DNA from: Idiomarina abyssalis
GTDB lineage: Bacteria; Pseudomonadota; Gammaproteobacteria; Enterobacterales; Alteromonadaceae
Length of the DNA stretch: 64,000 nucleotides
Assembly: GCF_900116625.1 (NCBI RefSeq)
Contig: NZ_FPBE01000003.1
Coordinates: 186,001 to 250,000 of the forward strand
Reading direction: 5' to 3'
The notes beneath the pieces were generated by a model. The model saw nothing but the letters and a program-made list of their open reading frames with translations. It was not told where the DNA came from and made no database searches. Both the position numbers and the translations under genes were made by a program. Positions within the stretch are counted from its first letter, which is position 1, and each line of letters opens with the position of its first letter. This document shows positions 17,403 to 26,154 of the stretch, piece after piece.

Positions 17403-19585
17403 TGGCCTAAATGCTCCTGTAAATACTGGCGAATGTCTTCTTTTCCGGGCAAAACCTTATAAGCGGCTGAACCCAGAGGAATAAAGCTGTCCTTGGCGGT
17501 AATGCGGTCAACGCGTTGCCAGTCACGGCTGTGTTCGTACAGAGCCGTTATCAGCTCTTCACTTAGCGAACCGCGGTTACGACACTCATCGACAACCAGA
17601 ATGTGGTTAGCAGGGCCAATGGCGTCTACGACCTTTTCAATATCCAGCGGTACTAAGTAGCGTAAATCTAGAATGCGGATGCGTTCCTCAAGACCGAGTT
17701 CGCTGCAGGCTTGCCGGCTTAAGTAGTAACCATTGCCGTAGGTGATAATGACCAGCTCGTCGCCGTCGCCATAACGGGAAGGCTCGCCTAAAGCTGGCAG
17801 TGGCGCGTCAGCTGAAGGGAACTCATGCAGCCAGCCTTGATCGCCTTCTTCGAGCAGGTCGCGAGTCATATAAAGCGCAATAGGCTCAAGAAAAATGACT
17901 AAGCGCTTCTGGCAGTGGGCAAGCTGAACCGCCTGCCTCATCATGAGTACCGCGTCGTGCCCATTCGACGGGCACATGACAATAACTCCCGGAATATCGC
18001 GGAATACGGCGAAGGAATTGTCGTTATGGAAATGGCCGCCAAAGCCTTTCTGGTAGGCCAGGCCGGCAATACGAATGACCATACCGTTGTGGTATTGGCC
18101 GTTGGAGAAAAAGGGCAGAGTTGCCGCTTCGCCCCGAATTTGGTCTTCGGCATTATGTACGTAAGCCAGGAACTGAATTTCCGGTATGGGAAGAAAACCT
18201 TGTTGTGCCATGCCCATAGCTAAGCCAAGAATGCTTTGCTCATCCAGTAAGGTATTTACGACACGGTTAGCACCAAAATGATCAAAAAGGTGGTGAGTCA
18301 CATGGTACACCCCGCCTTTTTTGCCGACATCTTCACCAAACACAACGGTGTTCTGGTACCGCGCCAGTATCTCGTGCAGCGCCCAGTTAATCATTTTGCC
18401 TAAGGGCTGGGGCTTCTTAAAGTTACGCTTATCAAACGCGAATACCGCCTGTTGCTGAGTGCCGGTTAGTGGCTGAGTATCGTCGGCCAGCGTTTTTGGC
18501 ACAATGGAAGCCATGACTGACTCAGCGCACTCGAGTCTGGGCCGGGTGGAGGCTTCAGCTCCCACCCTCTGAATACGCTGCAACCAGCACTGCGCTTTTT
18601 CCGAAAGTTGAGAGCCGCTGCAAAGGCCCCGTTCGACCACTTGTGCTGCGGTTTGCAACAACACATCGGTTTCAAAGCCTTGTGCAATTGATTCACTGCT
18701 GCGGTAGGCAACTTCAGCATCGGCACCGGCGTGTCCAAAGAAGCGCTGCGTTTTCAAATGCAGAATCGCGGGTTTTCGCGTGCGTCTTATATAGTCGGCT
18801 GCCTGACTGGCAACAGCGTAGGTTTCACTGACATTAGCGCCGTCTGCATAGTAGTAACGAATTGCCGGATAATTCTGAAGCTGCTGAGCGGTCCATCCTC
18901 GGGGTGTTGAGGTAGAAATACCAATGCCGTTGTCTTCACACACATAGAGAATGGGCATCGGTATGCCCTGATAAGCACTCCAGCCGGTGGCATTAAGTGC
19001 CCCTACGGCCGTAGAGTGGTTTGCTGAAGCGTCGCCAAAATTACAAAGCACAATGGCATCATCCGGCCACTGGCCAGCTTGCTTTAAGCGTTTACTGAGT
19101 CCAATGGCGTAGGCGGTACCCATGGCTTTGGGCAAGTGCGAAGCAATGGTCGAAGTTTGCGGTGGTATATTAAGCGCCAGGCTGCCCAGTACCTTGTGGC
19201 GGCCGCCGGATATTGGGTCGTCACTGGAGGCACAAAACGACAACATGAGATCGTACAAGGAGTGCGAACCCTCAAGTTGCCTGGCACGCTGCAAGAAAAA
19301 AGCGCCGCTGCGATAGTGCAGAAAAGCCGGGTCGGTGACTCGCAGCGCTGCGGCAATAGCGGCGTTACCTTCGTGTCCCGCGCTGCCAATAGTGTAAAAG
19401 CTTTTGCCCTGACGCTGCAGGCGTCGTGATTCGATATCGGTGAAGCGACTCAGAACCTGACTGTGAAAAAGCGCAAATAAGTCCGTATCGCTCAAGTTCG
19501 AGTGCTGCGATTGAGGCGCAGGCAAGTCTTCCTGCGCCAGTCGCTCAATAAAGTCCTGTTGCCAGCCCTCAATATCGCAACGCAT
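17399..19585 (-). CDS. Fused alpha-beta E1 component of a 2-oxoacid dehydrogenase
   Basis: 728 residues joining the two usually separate E1 subunits. Residues 1 to about 375 are E1-alpha-like with the ThDP/Mg motif (NFGDASANHSTAVGALNAT). Residues about 390-728 are E1-beta-like with FGEDVGKKGGVYHVT, the LLDEQSILGLAMGMA segment and the C-terminal transketolase domain (ILVVDECRNRGS). It should decarboxylate a 2-oxoacid and pass the acyl group to a lipoyl E2. No E2 or E3 gene is nearby, so it must borrow them. Neighbours are a malonyltransferase-like gene (overlapping) and a glutaryl-CoA dehydrogenase-like gene 14 bp upstream. A branched-chain or 2-oxoadipate substrate is possible; neither is proven. 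Confidence 0.82.
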   Translation of the reverse strand: MRCDIEGWQQDFIERLAQEDLPAPQSQHSNLSDTDLFALFHSQVLSRFTDIESRRLQRQGKSFYTIGSAGHEGNAAIAAALRVTDPAFLHYRSGAFFLQRARQLEGSHSLYDLMLSFCASSDDPISGGRHKVLGSLALNIPPQTSTIASHLPKAMGTAYAIGLSKRLKQAGQWPDDAIVLCNFGDASANHSTAVGALNATGWSAYQGIPMPILYVCEDNGIGISTSTPRGWTAQQLQNYPAIRYYYADGANVSETYAVASQAADYIRRTRKPAILHLKTQRFFGHAGADAEVAYRSSESIAQGFETDVLLQTAAQVVERGLCSGSQLSEKAQCWLQRIQRVGAEASTRPRLECAESVMASIVPKTLADDTQPLTGTQQQAVFAFDKRNFKKPQPLGKMINWALHEILARYQNTVVFGEDVGKKGGVYHVTHHLFDHFGANRVVNTLLDEQSILGLAMGMAQQGFLPIPEIQFLAYVHNAEDQIRGEAATLPFFSNGQYHNGMVIRIAGLAYQKGFGGHFHNDNSFAVFRDIPGVIVMCPSNGHDAVLMMRQAVQLAHCQKRLVIFLEPIALYMTRDLLEEGDQGWLHEFPSADAPLPALGEPSRYGDGDELVIITYGNGYYLSRQACSELGLEERIRILDLRYLVPLDIEKVVDAIGPANHILVVDECRNRGSLSEELITALYEHSRDWQRVDRITAKDSFIPLGSAAYKVLPGKEDIRQYLQEHLGQ

Positions 19586-19599
19586 GATAAGCCTCGCTA

Positions 19600-20772
19600 T
19601 TAAAACGCAGGAATGTCGGTCTGTGAGCGACCCAGAATTAACGCATGAATATCGTGTGTACCTTCGTAAGTATTCACCGCTTCTAAATTCATCACATGGC
19701 GAATAACGTGATACTCATCGGCAATACCGTTGCCGCCGTGCATGTCGCGCGCCTGACGGGCAATATCCAGTGCCTTACCACAGCTGTTACGTTTAATGAG
19801 CGAAATAGCTATGGGGTTAAGCGTGCCGTTATCGAGCTCGCGTCCGGCTTGCAGGCAGCCTAGTAAACCCAGGCTGATTTCGGTCTGCATGTCAGCCAGT
19901 TTTTTCTGTATAAGCTGGTTTGCTGCTAACGGGCGGCCAAACTGACTGCGTTCCAGTGTATATTGTCGTGCTGCGTGCCAGCAGAATTCAGCGGCACCAA
20001 GAGACCCCCAGGCAATGCCATAGCGCGCTTTATTGAGACAGCTAAACGGACCTTTTAAACCTTTAACTTCAGGGAAAATATGGTCTTCGGATACTTCAAC
20101 GCCATCCATAACAATTTCGCCGGTGATAGACGCACGAAGCGAGAACTTACCGTCAATTTTAGGGGCGCTCAGACCTTTCATACCTTTTTCCAGTACAAAA
20201 CCGCGAATTTCGCCGTCAAGTTTTGCCCAGACCACAAAAACATCAGCGATAGGCGAGTTTGTTATCCACATTTTAGAGCCGGACAACACATAACCGCTGT
20301 CGGTGCGCTTAGCTGTGGTACGCATGCTGGCCGGATCTGAGCCGGAATCGGGCTCGGTAAGGCCAAAGCAGCCCACCCATTCACCGCTGGCTAATTTAGG
20401 TAAGTATTTTTTGCGCTGCGCCTCGGTACCAAAGGTGTAAATAGGGTGCATCACCAACGATGACTGTACACTCATGGCACTGCGATAGCCGCTGTCGACA
20501 CGCTCAATTTCACGGGCAATAAGGCCGTAGCTGACATGGTTAACACCGCTGCCGCCGTATTCTTCCGGTAAGGTGGCGCCCAGTAGCCCCATCTCACCCA
20601 GCTCGTTCATAATCTGGCGATCAAAGTTCTCATTGCGGTTGGCATCCAGCACGCGGGGCATCAGCTTTTCCTGAGCGTACTGATGAGCACTTTCCTGAAT
20701 CATTTTCTCTTCATCGGACAAAGCGTTTTGCCAGTTGAGGGGATCGGACCAATTAAAACCAGCGGATGACAT
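19600..20772 (-). CDS. gcdH: Acyl-CoA dehydrogenase, glutaryl-CoA dehydrogenase type
   Basis: 390 residues with the acyl-CoA dehydrogenase plan: an N-terminal helical domain, a beta domain with [16 protein letters not shown] and [13 protein letters not shown] (FAD binding), and a C-terminal helical domain with the catalytic Glu in [16 protein letters not shown]. The segments [16 protein letters not shown] and QMHGGNGI-like [18 protein letters not shown] are typical of glutaryl-CoA dehydrogenase. That enzyme oxidises and decarboxylates glutaryl-CoA to crotonyl-CoA in Lys/Trp breakdown. It is followed on the same strand by the fused E1 gene, consistent with a 2-oxoacid to acyl-CoA route. Confidence 0.85.
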   Translation of the reverse strand: MSSAGFNWSDPLNWQNALSDEEKMIQESAHQYAQEKLMPRVLDANRNENFDRQIMNELGEMGLLGATLPEEYGGSGVNHVSYGLIAREIERVDSGYRSAMSVQSSLVMHPIYTFGTEAQRKKYLPKLASGEWVGCFGLTEPDSGSDPASMRTTAKRTDSGYVLSGSKMWITNSPIADVFVVWAKLDGEIRGFVLEKGMKGLSAPKIDGKFSLRASITGEIVMDGVEVSEDHIFPEVKGLKGPFSCLNKARYGIAWGSLGAAEFCWHAARQYTLERSQFGRPLAANQLIQKKLADMQTEISLGLLGCLQAGRELDNGTLNPIAISLIKRNSCGKALDIARQARDMHGGNGIADEYHVIRHVMNLEAVNTYEGTHDIHALILGRSQTDIPAF

Positions 20773-20791
20773 GTAACCTCCTAAAGTAGCG

Positions 20792-21517
20792 TTATGCGAC
20801 GCGGCGCTCTAAGGCGTTTAAATTGTTTATGGTCAGAATAGACTGCTTGGTATCGATAAGGGACTCTTCCTTTAACGATGTAAAAATACGGCTGACGGTC
20901 TCAACGGCTAAGCCTAAATAGTTGGCTATGTCGGTGCGCGTCATTGGCAGTCGATATTCGTTGCGTGAAAGACCATGTTGATGCATGTGCGTGCTGATTG
21001 AAAGCAAAAAAGCGATGACTTTTTGTTCAGCACTGGTATTCACTATGTTTAAGTAGTGTTTGCTGCAATTGGCTAAACGGCGGCTCATTAGCTGCAAAAG
21101 GTTGTTTTCAACTTTGGGCAGCTCCTGCGCGAACAGTTTATTCAACTTAATTTCGCACAGCATGGAGGTTTCTAAGGTTTCACAATAGGTTGAGGCTTTA
21201 CCATTGGCTAATGCCTCAAGGCCGACAATATCGCCTACCAGGTGGAAGCTGGTAATTTGCTGCTTACCATTGCTGTCAATGGTGTAGCATTTAACCGATC
21301 CGCTTTTTATTGCAAACACAGAAGTTAACGGGCGGTCCTCGCTGAAAACCACGCTGCGTTTATTATAAAGGTGCGGCTCGCGGCTGCTTTTATCGAGAAT
21401 CTCGACGTCGCTTGGAACCAGGCCAGCGGGGACGCAAATCGATTGCATGCTACATTGGCTACATTGAATTGGGGTACGCATAGTCATCTCATCTACCGAA
21501 TTATTGATCTGGTTCAC
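20792..21517 (-). CDS. fnr: FNR-type oxygen-sensing transcriptional regulator
   Basis: 241 residues of the CRP/FNR family. The four [4Fe-4S] ligands of FNR are present: Cys19, Cys22 and Cys28 ([11 protein letters not shown]) and Cys121 (TSMLCEI). After the cyclic-nucleotide-like beta-roll and dimer helix, the HTH reads [20 protein letters not shown], with the E--SR residues that read TTGAT half-sites. It should activate anaerobic genes when O2 is absent, in line with the FNR boxes found in this window. The start is a GTG at 21517; ATGs at 21487 and 21481 are alternatives that keep all cysteines. It stands 19 bp upstream of gcdH. Confidence 0.94.
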   Translation of the reverse strand: MNQINNSVDEMTMRTPIQCSQCSMQSICVPAGLVPSDVEILDKSSREPHLYNKRSVVFSEDRPLTSVFAIKSGSVKCYTIDSNGKQQITSFHLVGDIVGLEALANGKASTYCETLETSMLCEIKLNKLFAQELPKVENNLLQLMSRRLANCSKHYLNIVNTSAEQKVIAFLLSISTHMHQHGLSRNEYRLPMTRTDIANYLGLAVETVSRIFTSLKEESLIDTKQSILTINNLNALERRVA

Positions 21518-21568
21518 TATACAAAACCCTCCGAATGATTTATCTACCTCTAAAGAGAGGGGGGGTAT

Positions 21569-21766
21569 TTACCCCTTTGCTTGTAGAATATCGACCGCTT
21601 CAACCGGGCAGACGACATAACAGTTAGGCGTGTCGTAATAACCCTCGCATTCGACGCACTTGTCCTGATTTACTTCGTAAATGCTGTCACCCATCGAAAT
21701 CGCTTCGGTCGGACACTCGGGTTCACAAATATCGCAGTTAATGCAACCATCGTTAATAACAATCAT
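21569..21766 (-). CDS. yfhL: YfhL-type 2[4Fe-4S] ferredoxin
   Basis: 65 residues from ATG 21766. The first cluster motif is CINCDICEPECP; the second is CVECEGYYDTPNCYVVCP, with the extended spacing typical of YfhL/Fdx-like ferredoxins. The N-terminus MIVINDGC aligns with YfhL. The start overlaps the stop of trhP (ATGA, 21763-21766), so the two proteins are made together. A likely role is low-potential electron supply to TrhP or other Fe-S enzymes; this is inference from coupling. Confidence 0.9.
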   Translation of the reverse strand: MIVINDGCINCDICEPECPTEAISMGDSIYEVNQDKCVECEGYYDTPNCYVVCPVEAVDILQAKG

Positions 21767-23061
21767 GCTACTTTCCTCACTGCTGCTTCTTTTATGAGAA
21801 AACAATAGGGAATGTCCTGTTTGTCTATGGCGACAGGTGTTTGAATTTTGACCTGATAACCAGACCCCGGCGCGCGGATCATAGCTTCATCTTTAAGTGA
21901 CTCCATACGTGCCAGCTGAAATGGATAGTTACCTTTCGGAGTCATCAGTAGCAAGTCATCGCCAATAGAGAAGCCATTTTTTACCGCGACCTCATAGACA
22001 GAGCTGCTGTTTGCCGCCCCAGTTAGCTGACCTACCAGAATATGTTCGCCTTCACTGTGTGAACGTTCGTAGTTTTGTAAGTCCTGTGGGGTGTGACGCT
22101 GCAGAAAGCCCGGGGTAAACCCGCGGTTTGCCATACCGTTTAACTCATTAAGAAGCTCGGTATTAAAAGGTTTGCCGGCAACAGCGTCATCAATTGCCCG
22201 ACGATAGACCTGAGCTGTGCGGGCAATGTAGTAGTCTGATTTGGTGCGGCCTTCAATTTTTAGTGAGTGCACACCCATTTCTACTAAGTCATTGACATAT
22301 TCCACGGCGCGCAGGTCTTTGGAGTTCATAATGTAGGAGCCGTGCTGATCTTCATCGAGCAACATTAAGTCTTGTGGACGCTTGGGGTCACCAAGCAATA
22401 CCGGCTCGTACTGACCTACCGCGTTCTCTTTGGCTTCGTGAACTTCGTAGCCCCAGCGGCAGGCATTGGTGCAGGCGCCCTGGTTTGGGTCGCGCTTGTT
22501 CATATAACCGGACAGCAGACAGCGCCCGGAGTAGGCCATACATAAGGCGCCATGTACAAAAACTTCAATTTCAATGTCCGGCACCTGCTGGCGCATTTCC
22601 GCAATTTCTTTTAAGCCCAGCTCGCGCGACAAAATAACGCGTTCAATGCCTTGTTGTTGCCAGAACTTCAGCGCTGCCCAGTTAATGGTGTTGGCCTGCA
22701 CCGATAAGTGCAGGGGTTGCTCAGGGAAGTTTTCCTGCAGTAGCATCACCACTCCGGGGTCGGAAACAATTAAGGCATCCGGTTTCATTTCGACAATAGC
22801 GCGAATGTGTTCAACAAACTTTGCCAATTTCGCATTATGTGGGGCAATGTTGACTACCACATAAAAGCGCTTTCCCTGTTGGTGCGCTTCGTCAATGCAC
22901 TCACCCAAGTTATCCAGAGTGAAACTGTTATTGCGTACGCGCAGGCTGTAGCGAGGCTCTCCAGCGTAGACCGCATCGGCACCATAGGCAAAGGCCATAC
23001 GCATGGCTTCCGGGCTACCGGCAGGGCAAAGCAATTCAGGGCGGAAATGAGCGGCTGACAT
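21763..23061 (-). CDS. trhP: U32-family tRNA hydroxylation protein TrhP (YegQ)
   Basis: 432 residues from ATG 23061 (an earlier in-frame start at 23091 is not supported by homologues). It follows E. coli YegQ closely: ELLCPAGSPEAMRMAFAYGA, PRYSLRVRNN, YVVVNIAPHNAKL, HLSVQAN, VFVHGALCMAYSGRCLLSGY and CTNACRW. These cysteines are the U32 Fe-S ligands. TrhP makes 5-hydroxyuridine at tRNA position 34 from prephenate without O2. It overlaps the ferredoxin gene, and an FNR box plus NarL-type palindrome lie in the upstream divergent region shared with moaA. Confidence 0.92.
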   Translation of the reverse strand: MSAAHFRPELLCPAGSPEAMRMAFAYGADAVYAGEPRYSLRVRNNSFTLDNLGECIDEAHQQGKRFYVVVNIAPHNAKLAKFVEHIRAIVEMKPDALIVSDPGVVMLLQENFPEQPLHLSVQANTINWAALKFWQQQGIERVILSRELGLKEIAEMRQQVPDIEIEVFVHGALCMAYSGRCLLSGYMNKRDPNQGACTNACRWGYEVHEAKENAVGQYEPVLLGDPKRPQDLMLLDEDQHGSYIMNSKDLRAVEYVNDLVEMGVHSLKIEGRTKSDYYIARTAQVYRRAIDDAVAGKPFNTELLNELNGMANRGFTPGFLQRHTPQDLQNYERSHSEGEHILVGQLTGAANSSSVYEVAVKNGFSIGDDLLLMTPKGNYPFQLARMESLKDEAMIRAPGSGYQVKIQTPVAIDKQDIPYCFLIKEAAVRKVA

Positions 23062-23119
23062 AGAACACCTGTATGACCAAAGTGGCGGCAAAGATTAGCA
23101 GAAATTTCACCGGCAAAAA

Positions 23120-23133
23120 TTGATGCACATCAA
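23120..23133. promoter_or_regulatory. Perfect FNR box between trhP and moaA
   Basis: TTGATGCACATCAA matches the FNR consensus exactly. Its centre is 66 bp from the trhP start and about 220 bp from moaA, so it could serve either divergent promoter. A NarL-type palindrome lies 17 bp to the right. Confidence 0.78.
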
Positions 23134-23150
23134 GGCTTATAGCGTACAAA

Positions 23151-23166
23151 TACCCCCTAAGTGGTA
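23151..23166. promoter_or_regulatory. NarL-type 7-2-7 palindrome between trhP and moaA
   Basis: TACCCCCTAAGTGGTA fits two NarL heptamers in the tail-to-tail 7-2-7 layout; the left heptamer has one mismatch at its last base. A run of eight C follows at about 23169-23176. Confidence 0.6.
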
Positions 23167-23229
23167 GTCCCCCCCCTCCCTTCAAGGGAATTTCGCTCTA
23201 TAGCTTGCTCTACTAAGCTGTGCACACTA

Positions 23230-23345
23230 CGCCGAGCTACCGGCTCTAAGCTCTTTTATTAGGGTATGAACGGTATGCCGTGGCAATTCAGCCACCAGGG
23301 TGCTTTTGGAAACGGAAGTACCTCCCGAACTTGGAAAGGTGTGAT
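23230..23345 (+). promoter_or_regulatory. Molybdenum-cofactor (Moco) riboswitch-like leader of moaA
   Basis: The non-coding leader before moaA shows the Moco-motif layout: a GCCG...CGGC stem near 23231, a GTGGC-N6-GCCAC hairpin (23280-23295), a stem with a G-GAAA-C tetraloop (about 23299-23322), and a 3' part CTCCCGAACTTGGAAAGGTG. An ACCT segment at 23319-23322 can pair with the AGGT of the ribosome site (23337-23340), which suggests translational control. Moco riboswitches repress moaA operons when cofactor is plentiful. The match is by eye; a covariance search would settle it. Confidence 0.8.
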
Positions 23346-24323
23346 ATGCAACAATTACAAGATCGCTTCGCGCGCCGCTTTACCTATTTGCGCCTGTCAT
23401 TGACTGAAAGCTGTAACTTTCGCTGTGACTATTGCCTTCCCGATGGCCCTGACTGCAGCTCCCGTAAGTATGAAATTACTTTGCCTGAAGTGCGCCGTCT
23501 GGTAACGGCTTTTGCCAAACTGGGCACCACCAAAATACGCTTGACCGGTGGTGAACCTTGCCTGCGTAAAGACCTGACGGAAATTATTGCTACCTGTAAG
23601 TCGGTTCCCGGCATTGAGAAAGTGGCAATGACTACCAATGGCTACCGCATGAAGCGCGACTTACCCGCCTGGCGTGACGCCGGTCTGGACGCAATTAATG
23701 TCAGTATCGACAGCCTGGATCCCAGTACTTTTCATCTGGTGACCGGGCAAAATAAACTTCCGGAAATTATTGAAGGTATCGACCAAGCGGTTGATATGGA
23801 CTTTGCAACGGTCAAGGTCAATACCGTGCTGCTAAAGCAATACAATGGCGGTGAGCTGCCTGAGTTTCTCAAGTTTATTAAAGACCGCAATGTGGCGTTG
23901 CGATTCATTGAGCTAATGCGTACTACGGATAATACAGAATACTATCAGCGTCACCATGTCAGTGGAGAAAGCATAAAACAGCAGCTTCAGTCCGAAGGCT
24001 GGTCGCTTACTTCAAGAGCGGACAACGCTGGCCCTGCGCAGGAGTTTACGCACCCTGACTACAAAGGGAAAATGGGGCTTATTATGCCTTACAGCAAAGA
24101 CTTCTGTGACGACTGTAACCGGCTGCGGGTTTCCAGCCTGGGCCAGCTGTTCTTATGCCTGTTTACCGAACAGCATCAGGATATTCGCAAGTACTTACAA
24201 AGCGATGATCCGGAACCGCTGATGAACGCACTGCGTGACAATATTATGTTGAAAGAAGCGACTCACGGCTTGCACGAGGGTAACAGCGGAGCAACGCGCC
24301 ATCTGGCGATGATTGGTGGTTAA
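23346..24323 (+). CDS. moaA: GTP 3',8-cyclase MoaA (molybdopterin synthesis, radical SAM)
   Basis: 325 residues from ATG 23346. The radical-SAM cluster is Cys23/27/30 (ESCNFRCDYC), with the SAM-binding LTGGEPCLR. The C-terminal second cluster is CDDCNRLR, with its third Cys in QLFLCLF. MoaA converts GTP to 3',8-cyclo-GTP, the first step of Moco synthesis. The frame extends upstream to a GTG at 23280, but those codons are the structured leader. This is the first gene of the moaA-mobA-moaB-moaC-moaD-moaE-modA-modB-modC operon. E. coli MoaA normally ends in Gly-Gly; this one ends GG as well (MIGG). Confidence 0.96.
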   Translation: MQQLQDRFARRFTYLRLSLTESCNFRCDYCLPDGPDCSSRKYEITLPEVRRLVTAFAKLGTTKIRLTGGEPCLRKDLTEIIATCKSVPGIEKVAMTTNGYRMKRDLPAWRDAGLDAINVSIDSLDPSTFHLVTGQNKLPEIIEGIDQAVDMDFATVKVNTVLLKQYNGGELPEFLKFIKDRNVALRFIELMRTTDNTEYYQRHHVSGESIKQQLQSEGWSLTSRADNAGPAQEFTHPDYKGKMGLIMPYSKDFCDDCNRLRVSSLGQLFLCLFTEQHQDIRKYLQSDDPEPLMNALRDNIMLKEATHGLHEGNSGATRHLAMIGG

Positions 24324-24324
24324 T

Positions 24325-24909
24325 ATGGTCGGCTCTAACCTAAGTGCTTCCTTCAGCAGCATACTGCTGGCTGGCGGGCGTTCTTCCCGTATGGGTAAGG
24401 ATAAGGCTTTACTGCGTTTTGGTTCTGGGAACCTACTGGATTATATGCAGGCAAAGTTATCGGAGCTTGGCTGCACTGATATTACTGTCAGCCGTAATCA
24501 GACTGGGTTTGTAACGGATACTCTACCGGGCCAGGGACCTTTGTCAGGCTTACACGCCTGCTTACCCCATTGTCGGTTTACTAAAGTGCTGGTGGTGCCG
24601 GTAGACATGCCGGCGCTAACGGCTGAAACTTTGTTACCACTGCTCAATAACCAGGCTTCAGCGAGTTACTATCAGGATTGTGCACTACCTTGCGTGTTGA
24701 CCAATAGCAAGGAACTTCAGGCGGATATTGAACAGCAGTTGTCGGGCCCCAATGGTCGGCGATCAGTTTTTGCACTGCTGCAACGATTTAACGCGCAAGC
24801 CTTGCCTTGCCAGAACGAATCACAACTGGTGAATACCAATACCCCGGAACAATGGTCGCAACTCTGTCAAATTCACGGCCAGACTCAGGAGTGGATGCAT
24901 GAAAGCTAA
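24325..24909 (+). CDS. mobA: Molybdenum cofactor guanylyltransferase MobA
   Basis: 194 residues from ATG 24325, one base after the moaA stop. The nucleotidyltransferase motif LAGGRSSRMGKDKALLRFG is at about 17-35, and PVDMPAL carries the Mg-binding Asp. MobA adds GMP to Moco to give the bis-MGD form needed by NarG. Having mobA inside the moa operon fits its supply role for nitrate reductase. Confidence 0.93.
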   Translation: MVGSNLSASFSSILLAGGRSSRMGKDKALLRFGSGNLLDYMQAKLSELGCTDITVSRNQTGFVTDTLPGQGPLSGLHACLPHCRFTKVLVVPVDMPALTAETLLPLLNNQASASYYQDCALPCVLTNSKELQADIEQQLSGPNGRRSVFALLQRFNAQALPCQNESQLVNTNTPEQWSQLCQIHGQTQEWMHES

Positions 24910-25405
24910 TAAATCCTTTAAGCCACTAAACATTGCCGTGGTGACTTTTTCAGATAAACGCACCCGGGCGGACGACAGCACCGGCGACCTGCTGCAGAAG
25001 CTCATGGAAAACGACGGCCACAAGGTCGTGGAACGCGAAGTACTCAGTCACGACAAATACCAGATTAGAGCATTGGTCAGTCAGTGGATAGCGCGTGAAG
25101 ATATTCAAGTTGTGGTGACCAATGGCGGCACCGGTTTCGCGCTGGATAACGTCACTCAGGACGCACTAATGCCGCTACTGGACAGTCATATTGATGGCTT
25201 TGGTGAGTTATTCAGGCAGCTGTCTTTTGCTGATATCGGTACCTCCAGCGTCCAGTCACGGGCGTTTGCCGGATTAGCAAACCGTACCTTAGTTGCAGCA
25301 GTACCAGGCTCCGGCGGCGCTGCACAGCTGGCCTGGGACAGCTTGCTGGGCCCACAGCTGGACTCACGTCAGGGCCCCTGTAATTTCGTCGGCCATCTGT
25401 CATAA
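24899..25405 (+). CDS. moaB: Molybdenum cofactor biosynthesis protein MoaB
   Basis: 168 residues with a MoaB/Mog domain: IAVVTFSDKRTRADDSTGD, the VVTNGGTGFALDNVTQDAL active-site loop and AAVPGSGGAAQLAWDSLLGPQ. The start overlaps the end of mobA by 11 bp. MoaB resembles MogA (also present at 55924), which adenylylates molybdopterin. Both paralogues occur in many proteobacteria and their division of labour is not settled. Confidence 0.93.
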   Translation: MKANKSFKPLNIAVVTFSDKRTRADDSTGDLLQKLMENDGHKVVEREVLSHDKYQIRALVSQWIAREDIQVVVTNGGTGFALDNVTQDALMPLLDSHIDGFGELFRQLSFADIGTSSVQSRAFAGLANRTLVAAVPGSGGAAQLAWDSLLGPQLDSRQGPCNFVGHLS

Positions 25406-25414
25406 GGAAAACAC

Positions 25415-25903
25415 ATGAGTGAATTAACCCATCTGAATCAGCACGGCGAAGCCCATATGGTGGATGTTGCTGATAAAGCCACCACTACGCGCATAGCAGT
25501 GGCACAAAGCAGGCTACGTAGCCGCACAGACGTGATTGAGCTGCTGGAAGCCGCCGCGGCTAAAAAGGGCGATGTTCTGGCCACAGCACGCATTGCCGGC
25601 ATTATGGCTGCTAAAAAATGCAGCGAGCTGATTCCACTTTGCCACCCGTTAGCCTTAACCAAAGTCACTATCGACTTCGAACTTGACCATGAAAAAGGCG
25701 AAGTTCTCATTCAGAGTCTCTGCAAGGTAACCGGTAGTACAGGCGTGGAAATGGAAGCTTTGACGGCGGCATCGGTCGCTGCCTTGACGGTGTACGACAT
25801 GTGCAAAGCGGTTGATCCGGCCATGGTCATAACAGACACCTGTCTGCTTGAGAAAGAAGGTGGCAAACGAGGTCACTGGACACGAGGAGGTACGCCGTTG
25901 TGA
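25415..25903 (+). CDS. moaC: Cyclic pyranopterin monophosphate synthase MoaC
   Basis: 162 residues, the usual MoaC length. Conserved segments include [16 protein letters not shown] near the N-terminus, [13 protein letters not shown] (active-site region), [20 protein letters not shown] and the Asp-Lys-rich MCKAVD. It rearranges 3',8-cyclo-GTP, made by MoaA, into cyclic pyranopterin monophosphate. It overlaps moaD by 4 bp. Confidence 0.96.
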   Translation: MSELTHLNQHGEAHMVDVADKATTTRIAVAQSRLRSRTDVIELLEAAAAKKGDVLATARIAGIMAAKKCSELIPLCHPLALTKVTIDFELDHEKGEVLIQSLCKVTGSTGVEMEALTAASVAALTVYDMCKAVDPAMVITDTCLLEKEGGKRGHWTRGGTPL

Positions 25904-26145
25904 TTACCGTAAAATTTTTCGCTGTATTGCGAGAACGGTTAGGGTTAGCAGAAACGCAGGTGGATGCTGACGTCAGTACAGTACAAGAGCTGGTTCAGGT
26001 ATTAAAACAACAGTCTGAGCGCTACGCTAAAGAGCTGGATCGCTATCAGTTGCTGTGTGCGGTTAATCAAAACTTATTGCCGCTAACAACGGAAGTTAAA
26101 GACGGTGATGAAGTGGCGCTGTTCCCGCCGGTTACCGGTGGTTAG
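25900..26145 (+). CDS. moaD: Molybdopterin synthase small subunit MoaD
   Basis: 81 residues with a ubiquitin-like fold and the required C-terminal Gly-Gly (FPPVTGG), which MoeB adenylylates and which then carries the thiocarboxylate sulfur. The GTG start overlaps the moaC stop (GTGA). MoaD and MoaE together form molybdopterin synthase; the activating enzyme MoeB is encoded at 60862-61617. Confidence 0.94.
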   Translation: MITVKFFAVLRERLGLAETQVDADVSTVQELVQVLKQQSERYAKELDRYQLLCAVNQNLLPLTTEVKDGDEVALFPPVTGG

Positions 26146-26154
26146 GAGTTACTC

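Noticed and set aside
21504-21517. TTGAT half-site at the fnr start as an autoregulatory FNR box
   Set aside because: The second half (TTCAC) matches only three of five bases; it matters only if translation starts at 21487 or 21481.
21562-21576. Run of G and GGGGTATTTACCCC palindrome between the ferredoxin gene and fnr as a NarL site
   Set aside because: The heptamers point the wrong way for 7-2-7 binding; it looks more like a weak terminator hairpin of the ferredoxin gene without a clean T-run.
23169-23176. C8 tract upstream of moaA as a phase-variable switch
   Set aside because: Eight bases is short, and nothing shows it lies between promoter elements; kept only as a note.
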